From NCBI GenBank assembly GCA_015680685.1, contig MNCI01007588.1, forward strand, positions 148,072 through 212,071: 64,000 bases of DNA, read 5' to 3'. Shown here in pieces: positions 56,346-64,000 of this stretch. Under the pieces are notes generated by a model. The model did not search any database and was not told where the DNA came from. It was given only the letters and a program-made list of their open reading frames with translations. Numbering within the stretch: the stretch's first letter is position 1; every line of letters starts with the position of its first letter. The position numbers and the translations under genes are program-made. Source of the stretch: Gnetum montanum (Eukaryota > Streptophyta > Gnetopsida > Gnetales > Gnetaceae).

Positions 56346-57749
56346 GTAGAATTGATGATTTTTCAAGTTTTAGGGCTAAAATTGAAGGATTTAAGGTAGA
56401 TTCAAAAGGTCTAGGTAATGGCAAGTGGAAATTGAGGCACTGAAAGTGTGATGAAGTGGAATCATAAAATAAACTTCTTTGAAAAGGATGAGAAAAAAGG
56501 ACATGTAGTGGTTCAAAAGAACGTTCAGTTAAAATGATAACAAAGGAAAGAATGGATTTGGCAATGGAGTACTCGAAGGATATAAAATGATGTGGTGGTG
56601 TACAACAAGTATAAATTACAAAAGTCACACAAGTGGGTCCTCCCCAAAGCAGGTTCCAACCTATAATTCCCTTGTGTAACCACATCTTAAAATTTCCATA
56701 GGCACTAGAAGGGTTAAATGCAACCTGCACTTGTGAAACAAAACACACACATGTTAACTACCACTGCTATGAGGTACGAATTCTATGCCACACAAGATAC
56801 AAGTTAGAAGTACTTAGACCATGAGATGAGACGAATTGTAGAAGGGATTGCAGAGATTGGGAGGTGAGGTAACTTACCTAGGGCACAATGAATCCTATGT
56901 GTTGTGCATGATTAAAATACCATTAGCCTTTTGATCCAAGATCAAAACCAAGTCCATACCTCTTATCAATGACATCACATTATTTCATCCCAATGATAGA
57001 CAATAATAAGAGCATCATGATAGCAAGGTGTACGATTAGTTGGCATTTTGCACAAGGGAGAAGTGATTTGAATTTGTTTGCAACACGTTTTTCTTGTGCT
57101 TTTCTTTTCTACTTCATTTCTTTCTTTTCTTCTTGCTTTCTTCTTCTTCTCTCTCTCTTCTCTCTTTTTCTTCTTTTTTTTTTCTTTTGGCAAATTTTGC
57201 ACTTAGTCTTTCCTGAGGGTGATCCGAAGAAGCTGCCAACCTTCAGGCATGGGTGCATGTCTTTCTGGTGGAACCTCCCAGAATAGCATTGCATTCCTTT
57301 CTTAAGTGCCTTTATTACTACTCTTACTCCCATTGTTCGTTAGATCTACAATAATCTTAGCACAACCAAGCTGCATGATAGCACATATAGATGTCACCAA
57401 AGAGAATCCATAAGTCCCCTTGATGTCACACCCTTGCCATTCCCTCTTAGTTTGTCACTCTTCACTCTAGGCATAATGAGTACAAAGTTACTTTAAGTTT
57501 TGCTAATAATAAGAATATCATCATACCTAGAGTAAGAACCTCTTGTTAATAGAATGGGTGGGTGGATTTTGTGGGCTCACTATCCAAATAATTAGTCACT
57601 TATGACTCGATAACATAGAACAACACCTCAACTAACTAGTTACATGAGTATTTTATTCACAGATGAGATTACTCACAAAAGATAAAACGAGAAATTAGAA
57701 AACAAAAAATTGAAAAAAAATTTGTAAAACCAAAGAAAATAAAAAACAT
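56346..57749 (-). other. Spacer of element F
   Basis: No gene recognised. It holds the conserved GGGGAGGACC-like block (minus strand, 56652-56632, here with one change) and a polypurine stretch on the minus strand (about 57190-57095, nearly pure GA). Confidence 0.6.
57095..57190. repeat. Pyrimidine/purine-asymmetric tract
   Basis: About 95 bp of almost only C and T on the plus strand (TTCTTTTCTT, CTCTCTCTTCTC, T-runs). It lies between the gag end and the internal promoter of element F. Confidence 0.85.
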
Positions 57750-60115
57750 TTACTAATTCTGCTTGTTGAATGGGGGGTATCCCCCATGACTAAACCTTTG
57801 ATCATGGCGAGAATTAATAAATGGAAAGTTAGGATCCATGCATGTTGGAAATATTAGGGTCCGATCATATCCAAACCACTGGGTGTCTTTTGGTGTAGTG
57901 GTAGGGACATACCCAAATTGGGATTCACACACTTGATTAAAGTAAGCATAGTAGGGTAGATTATAAGATGTGGTCATGTGATAAGAAGCTGACCCACTAT
58001 GGCACCCATGACCATAAGATGGTATGTAAGGATCAATATGTCTCATCGTGTTGTTATATTCATTAGGCTACAAGGTTGTTGGAATATTAATTGGTGGCTT
58101 AGATAAGGTAACAAGAGGTGTTAAGTTTGAAGGGGAAGGTGCATCACTATGTTGGGCTTGTGTTGAGTTGGAGGATGCAGTGGTTTTAGTATCATGTTGT
58201 CTCTTTCTACGGCCATGCCTAAAGAAGTGATGCTTCCAACATTGTGGAGGACTTCCACTACTGTTGATAATAGTAACACAAGTAATGTTTGTTGGTTGGT
58301 GCTATGGTGCAAAACCTTCTGGTACAACTGGTGGCAATGTATAAGGAGGTGAAGGAGAAGAATATTGAGAGTAAGGAGGAGTGTAAGGAACATGAGGTGG
58401 TGATCTCGTAGGAGAGGACATGGGTTGATGATACTCGGGGGAGTGATAATGACGAGGTGAAGTAGAGTATGTTGATCCAGTTGAAGAAACATGGTGTTGA
58501 ACATAATAAGCACTTGGTTTTAGGTGATACAAAGGGTGTGGCTAGTTTGACAATGGCCTCCCCCACGACTGGGGGTTTTGCCACCATGGTTGAGCACAAT
58601 ACTTTTATACAAAATCTGGATGTAGCATTCTTCCCCAATGCTCATGTAGATGTGACAACATTGGGCATTGGCCATTGGGGTGATTGTACAAGCAAACATT
58701 GCATTGATACTTATGATTTGCGATTGAGCCCCTATCCTCATTTTCTTTAATCCTTCTTTTTGATGGTCGAATGATGCTCTATCTTTTTTCTAGGTTTGGT
58801 ATCCTCTATTTGTTTTGGTCATCAAAGTTATCTTGCGTGAGGCTCCCTCTAATAAGGTTTGCATATTCTCCACATTTTTCATGTACCCACTCCACCATCT
58901 TGTTGATCTTTGTCTTGATTTCATCTAGTAATTTTAGTATTAGCAAAGGTAGGGATAGTTTCACCCCCTCAAGGTGAGTTGATTTCTCCTCTTCATAATT
59001 ATGGAACTTTGTTATTTTAAGAGTTTGGTCTTGTTGAGATTTTTTAACATTCTCCCATTTGGCTATTTCTCCTTCTTCTTTTGCTACCCACTTAATAAGC
59101 TCTTGGAATTGATGGGTTCATAGTTCATATAGTTGACTTAGGACATACATCCCTAGGGTCTCTCTTGTTTCATTATGGAGCCCATCCATGATGTGATACA
59201 TTAGCCTTTCCTTGGAGAACCCACGGCCTGGGCATTTGTTTAACAAAGAGTAATATCTTTCTAAGGCCATGTCCAAGGGTTCATGTTGTTCTTGTTTCCA
59301 CTCTTGGATTTGTCTCCTCAAGGTCAACACTCTTACATAAGTTTGATATCTTTCATTGAAGAGGTTTACCATTACAGGCCAATGGTGAATTGAATTTAGT
59401 TTTAAAGACTTGTACCACACTTTTGCTTGGCCAACGAGTGTCATGGGAAAGAGCTTAAGCCTTTGCCACCCATTCTCAATGTTGTTCCATACACAAGCAT
59501 CATAGAAGGCTCATAAATGATGTTGCGGATCTAAATCATATCCTTCTGAGAACTTAGGAAAGTTGTTTAAATCAAGCCTAGGTAGATGACTTTCCTTGCA
59601 ATGCCTATGGGATATCTGAATGGCCTCTGTTATATGCATTAGGCTCTTAGTGGTAAGCAGGGGTTCATTGTCGCTAAATAGGTTGTGAATTCATGAGTTG
59701 GGATAATGTTGTCTATGTTCATGTTGGCATTCCTGATTTTGTCTATTGGTTCAATTTTTATTTCCATGCCAACCCCTTAAGGAATAGTCATCTGTGTTAC
59801 AACCTAACATTGAAAGAGCAAAGGAAGAGAGGGAATTGGAAGACTTGTCATGACTTTTGTAAGTCTTCTAATCATTCCATAATGTACTCTTGTTACCCAT
59901 TGAGAAGGTCCTAGGCCTTACGGGCCTCCTCATTTTAGGGGATGTCCCATCTTCACTAGAGGTGTCTGAATTGGATGACAAAAGTCCTTAAATATCGTTG
60001 GGGTGTCTATGAACATATGAAACTCTTGCATAAGATTGAGTACTCCAAACTTCTTCTTTATCATAAATTTCATTGGTTCCCCAATGAATTGCCTTGCTAG
60101 ATGTTGCGTTATCAC
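57750..60115 (-). pseudogene. Element F Gag
   Basis: It probably begins at 60115 (MITQHLARQFIGEPMKFMIK). The core is open at 59444-59118: MTLVGQAKVWYKSLKLNSIH, NLFNERYQTYVRVLTLRRQI, EPLDMALERYYSLLNKCPGR, then LMYHIMDGLHNETRETLGMY. The C-terminal Tyr/Pro/Gln-rich region covers 58532-58302 and 58046-57753 (YGHGCHSGSASYHMTTSYNL). It passes into the post-integrase type box near 57785, marking the pol deletion. One frame change or more separates the blocks. Confidence 0.78.
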
Positions 60116-60248
60116 TGTCTTATGAAAGAGACATTGTCGTGAATTGTGTGTGACTTAATTGAATTTAATTTTTTTTCTAAAAGATATATTGTTAATACCC
60201 TATTACAACGATCTTGTATGATATAACTAATCTAGATAACTAGCACCA

Positions 60249-60266
60249 TCCTTGCCAATGGTGCCA
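60249..60266 (-). promoter_or_regulatory. Primer-binding site of element F (decayed tRNA-Asp type)
   Basis: On the minus strand TGGCACCATTGGCAAGGA, two bases after the LTR; 13 of 18 positions match the plant tRNA-Asp complement. Confidence 0.6.
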
Positions 60267-60267
60267 A

Positions 60268-61167
60268 TGATGAGTGGCGAGGTACCCCCATGCTCAACCA
60301 TATGAATACGAGCATGTACGCACGATTTGGTTGAACTCAACGGAGTGATTAGTTGTGGTATCTAGATAGTTATACGTTGATCATAGTTCGTTGTCTTCCC
60401 ACTTGGACTAGTATTTGCTTTGTCACATATGGTTTAGTCTAGAGTGAGGTGTATGATGTGATCCCTAATACTATGCTACTCCTAAGGACAATAAGAGATA
60501 ACTCGATTAAGCTAATTAAGCTAATGGGCAATAGGAAATAAGATCTAAGCCAGTCTAAGTGCAATGAGCATATGTCCCTAATCATCCATATGCATCTCAA
60601 ACTTCATGTACTACTTCTNATGTCCCTAATCATCCATATGCATCTCAAACTTCATGTACTACTTCTAGAATTACCAAGCACACATCACTCGAAGCACTAC
60701 TCCGTACGCTACTGGATTACCACATAGTTACACTTAAATGTTCGTGATTGAGGTGTACTCATTCCATGTTAACAATAGGAATAGTAAATGATGGTAAAAG
60801 AAATATTAAGTAAGAAAACAACAATAAATAATCAACAATTAAATGCTAAGTGAATGCTACAATGATGGAGTAATCTCGATCTTTATTGGCAATCATGTGC
60901 ATGTCCAAGTACATCACACTCGAACAAAGGTTCCGTACAATTACAAGCATCACACTGTGGGCATGCACTTGTAAAAAACACAAAAATTGACTATAAGAAC
61001 TGAAAACTAAAAATAGACTAAAAGACTAGCTAAAGACTCTCTCGTTGTGCACTTGAGTGTTGTATTTATAGGCTAACACAAGAATCATGATATCATGTAT
61101 ACGATATCGTATCTAGGCTACGATATTATGTACCTGATATCGGAGCCTGGCAAGCTGCAATTCATCA
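60268..61167 (-). repeat. Element F 5' LTR (right)
   Basis: 900 bp including an artificial duplication of about 48 bp at the N (60619). GATATC motifs at about 61155-61080, TATA near 61075-61062. Without the duplication its length is close to the left LTR. Confidence 0.93.
60572..60666. other. Assembly gap with duplicated 47-bp flanks
   Basis: 60572-60618 and 60620-60666 are identical, separated by one N (60619). The left LTR of the same element has the sequence only once, so this is an assembly artefact. Confidence 0.93.
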
Positions 61168-61168
61168 A

Positions 61169-61767
61169 AGGTGGTTACGCCCAATTATGATTCCTCAATG
61201 TCATGATCGAGCGTTAGTGCCAATGCTGCACCTAATGTTAACAGAGGTGTTGGGCCTGCTAATGGAACCCAACAGTCATGGATTCTTGCCCTTCTATGAA
61301 AGCCTTACGTTGTATGCCAATCTATGTAATTGGCAAGGAGTAAGCAATCTAAAATTCATGGATATGAGCAACTGCTTGGACACCATGAAACATGAGAAAG
61401 TGATAAAGCAACTAAGCATAGTTGGAGCTCCTCCAAGCATTCTAAAACTAATTGAGAGGTACATGCGTAGCGAAATTCGCAATAAAGAAGGGTAGGACTA
61501 CACCAATCATGGAGGTCTCAGCATCCTTGAAGGTAGAGCGATATCTCCTTGATGAATCTCTATTTAACATCCTTGGACACCGTCAACCATAATGTTAGAG
61601 ACCTTCGATACGTCAATGACATCATCATAGGCAAAAGCCAAGAGGATGGATTCATCGACTTAACAAGAGAAATTGATAAACTAGAAATTAGGGTAGTGGA
61701 AGAGGAAAAGGGTCCCGACGAAGTTGGAAACCATTTGAGGGCTTTATATAAGACTATCACATTTTAG
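61169..61767 (+). pseudogene. Group II intron-type reverse transcriptase/maturase remnant
   Basis: The frame from 61169 reads RWLRPIMIPQCHDRALVPML, then LLMEPNSHGFLPFYESL, then LKFMDMSNCLDTMKHEKVIK and IVGAPPSILKLIERYMRSEI. This order (RPxxIP..DRAL, E-P..SHGF-P, an Asp-rich motif A with -C-DT--H, a thumb-like helix) is that of bacterial and organellar group II intron RTs, not of LINE or gypsy RTs. A stop at 61493 and a frame disturbance follow (61500-61548). Then comes LMNLYLTSLDT and LRYVNDIIIGKSQEDG, where the YADD active site has become YVND. No intron RNA structure or X/maturase domain is seen downstream. It is probably a decayed insert of organellar origin. Confidence 0.65.
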
Positions 61768-61954
61768 ACAATAACAAAAATATGAAAAGGGAAAAAAGAA
61801 AGGTCTTCTTAAGTGCTTCTTTTCTATATGCTTTGCAGTAGCACCTAAAGACATAGTGCATTGATAAAAATACTAATTTCTTAAAAAAGAAAAGGTGGTG
61901 TACCTTCTATTGATACTAATGTGGAAGTAGAGCTATGATACTAACGTTGGGTTT
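61768..61954. other. Unassigned A-rich sequence
   Basis: Nothing recognised; short A-rich runs (61775-61800, 61880-61900). Confidence 0.4.
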
Positions 61955-64000
61955 TGATGAGCGGTAAGGTATCCCTACACTCAACCATACAAATATGAGC
62001 ATGTACGCGCGATCTGGTTGAACTTTGCGGACGGACTAGTTGTAGCACCTAGACAGTTATAGATTGATCGTAGTTCACAGTCTTCGCACCTAGACTAATA
62101 TTTACTTTGTCACATATGGTTTAGTCTAGAGTGAGGTATATGATGTGATTCTAAACTAGGCTACTCCTAGAGATAATGGAAAACAATCTTGATTAAGCTA
62201 ATAGGCAACATAAAGTAAAATCTAAGTTAGCCTAAGTGTGATGAGCATTTGTCCTTAATCATCCATATGCATCTTGGACCTTGTGTACTACTTCTGGGAA
62301 TTCCAAGTACACATTACTTGAGCACTACTAGATACGCTACTAGGTTACTAAGTAGTTACACTTAAATGTTCGTGATTAAGTCGTACTCATTCCGCGTTAG
62401 CAACATGAAGTGTAAATGACAATAAAGGAAATATTAACTAAATAGACAATAATAAATAATCAACAATTAAAGTAAATAAAAGTTAAGTAAATAAAAATGA
62501 AAGTGAGAGTAATTAATTGCTAAGTAGACTATGGTCTAATCTAACCTAACACAAGTAGCCGTTCCCACTTCTCAGACACATCCTGAACTTTGTGCAAACA
62601 CTGTTGAGCTGTCAAATGCTAATCATTTCTGAGCTACCAAGTGGCACATGTATGCTCGAAGGGGTTGTGCTTGTGTAATTTAACAATTTGCTTAATTAAG
62701 TGATGAATCGTGGTTTGTCAAGTGCTAATATCGGACCCTTGTTAACCAGGTGCTGATATTGGACCCCTGTTATCGAACCCTTGATATTTGATGAGTCCCA
62801 ATATCGAACCCCCGATATCGTACCTGTGATATTGTGTACATGATATCGTAGCTTGACAAGCGATATCGCTTATGCAATATCATGGTTCCCATGTGAGCCT
62901 ATAAATACACAATGGGGTGCATGAGAAAGGAATGGTCAGTTAATATTAGAGTAGGATCTTTTTGTCAGTTTTTTCTCTCAACCCTTTTTCCTCAGTGCAT
63001 GCCCGCAGTGTGATGATTGTAATTGTACGACACCTTTATTCGAGTGTGACGTACTTGGACATGCACATGACTGGAAATAAAGATCAAGATTACTTCAACA
63101 TTGTAGCATTTATTTAGTTTAATTATTTAATTGTTATTTATTGCTTTCGTAATTAATCTCTCTTTTCATCCTAAACTCCTTAAACGCGGAATGATGACTT
63201 AATCATGAGCATTTAAGTGTGACTACTTGGTAACCAAGTACTGTACCTAGGATCTATGCTTGGTAATCCCAGTGGTAGTTGTGCATGAGGTTTAAGATGT
63301 GTATGGATGATTGAAGAATGGATGCTCATCGCACTTATGCTAGCTTAGATTCTCTTTGCCTTTCTCTCTTAGCTTAACAAGTTATTTTCCATTGCCTCTA
63401 GGAGTAGCACTAGGTTAGAAACCACATCATACACTTCACTCTAGACTAAACCATACGTGACAAAACAAATACTAGTCTAGGTGGGAAGACAACAAACTGC
63501 GATCAACTAGTAACTATCTAGATACCACAACTAGCCCATTTGCGGAGTTCAACTAGATCGTGCGTGAAATGCTCATATTCGTATAGTTGAGTGTAGGGGT
63601 ACCTCGCCACTCATCATTAATCAAAATGAATTACTACGCTAATAACACAAATGTAAAGTGCATAAAATAAAATAAAATAAAATATAAATGTGTAAGAAAA
63701 CAAAATCTCAAGTGCTGCAAGGATGAATCAAAGAGCTCGTCTTTATTGCCAACACAATGGTGTGCTCAGGTACATCAATGCTTGAATAAAGATCTATTCA
63801 CACTTGGACCTCCTGCTGCGGGCGCTTGGAAAATATTCTAACTTTCAAATAGACAGACTACAAGAGTTTCACTATTTGACTGCTAAAAAACATGCTCCCA
63901 ATTGTGTGCCTTGACATTGTATTTATAGACCTGGGAGTAACCTGGGAATAATCGCTCTAATAATTAGAATAACTGCTTAATAATTAGAGTAACCGCTTTA
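61955..64000 (-). repeat. G: composite LTR fragment of the Athila-like family, interrupted by H, leaving the window
   Basis: Starts TGATGAGCGGTAAGG like the LTRs of B and F and follows F's LTR up to about 62515. From about 62520 the text repeats an earlier LTR position (CTAACCTAACACAAGTAGCC..., TCTCAGACACATCCTGAAC) and follows B's LTR type, going on after H at 63617 (TTTATTGCCAACACAATGG, GGGCGCTTGGAAAATATTCT) to the window edge. So two related LTR types seem fused. The end is outside the window. Confidence 0.7.
62701..63616 (+). repeat. H: solo LTR on the plus strand inside G
   Basis: 916 bp, TGATGAATCGTGG...GCCACTCATCA, related to F's LTR in opposite orientation to G. It has about ten GATATC-like motifs (62728-62873) and TATAAATA at 62900-62907. 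Flanks are TTAAG (62696-62700) and TTAAT (63617-63621), a 5-bp duplication with one change. No primer site follows and no polypurine tract precedes, so it is a solo LTR. Confidence 0.85.

Larger units (their letters stand above)
51909..61167 (-). mobile_element. Element F: pol-less Athila-like element (gag plus 3' ORF)
   Basis: LTRs 51909-52769 and 60268-61167, termini TGATGA...TTCATCA. Flanks GAGGT (51904-51908) and AAGGT (61168-61172) form a TSD with one change. The minus-strand order is LTR, primer site, gag (60115-57750), spacer, internal promoter, intron, 3' ORF (55728-52970), polypurine tract, LTR. Protease, RT, RNase H and integrase are all absent, so it could only have moved with enzymes from a relative. 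Confidence 0.9.

Overview
The window looks like repeat-dense nuclear DNA of a land plant with a large genome. I found no convincing host gene, tRNA, rRNA or CRISPR array. Nearly everything is LTR retrotransposon of the Ty3/gypsy Athila and Tat/Ogre types, or plant L1-type LINE, inserted one inside another. Evidence for a plant: primer-binding sites that fit plant tRNA-Asp, tandem RNase H domains typical of Tat elements, CCHC/DUF4283-style LINE ORF1 remnants, and decay mainly by nonsense changes at former Trp, Arg and Gln codons. The species cannot be named from this sequence.

Layout. Element A (1-3487, minus) is an Athila-like fragment with gag and protease but no RT or integrase. LINE1 (plus strand) starts at about 3488 and is split by element B (6190-33638, minus; TSD ATAGG). 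B is a full Athila-like element with 0.9-kb LTRs. B's integrase is itself split by element C (12616-27233, minus; TSD GGAAG), a Tat/Ogre-type element with 1.4-kb LTRs and two RNase H domains. LINE1 resumes at 33644 and ends at 35825. Past a 1-base gap lies LINE2 (minus), which is split by element D (37713-49412, plus; TSD TAGAA). D's integrase is split by a solo Tat-like LTR, E (42577-44267). After LINE2 come an AT-rich stretch, element F (51909-61167, minus), which keeps gag and a 3' ORF but no pol, a broken group II intron-type reverse transcriptase (61169-61767), and a composite LTR G (61955-64000) interrupted by a solo LTR H (62701-63616, plus).

What stands out. (1) B, D and F share one layout for their 3' ORF: a conserved GGGAGGACC block, a palindrome-rich array like the one in that element's own LTR, a TATA box, a short leader exon, a GT-AG intron of 221-306 bp, and an ORF whose ATG directly follows the splice acceptor. 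This looks like a second, LTR-like promoter making a spliced subgenomic mRNA. (2) Between protease and RT, element C has a 2.77-kb stretch with intron-like ends that are phase-compatible. Inside it, on the opposite strand, lies a multi-exon gene of unknown function. (3) A G-rich box, AGTCRTGGGGG, recurs at four matching positions in the Athila-like elements, one of them the 3' polypurine tract.

All protein-coding copies carry disabling lesions. Four runs of N are present (24170, 30058-30602, 35826, 60619). Two of the single-base gaps are flanked by exact 41-bp and 47-bp duplications that look like unmerged assembly overlaps.
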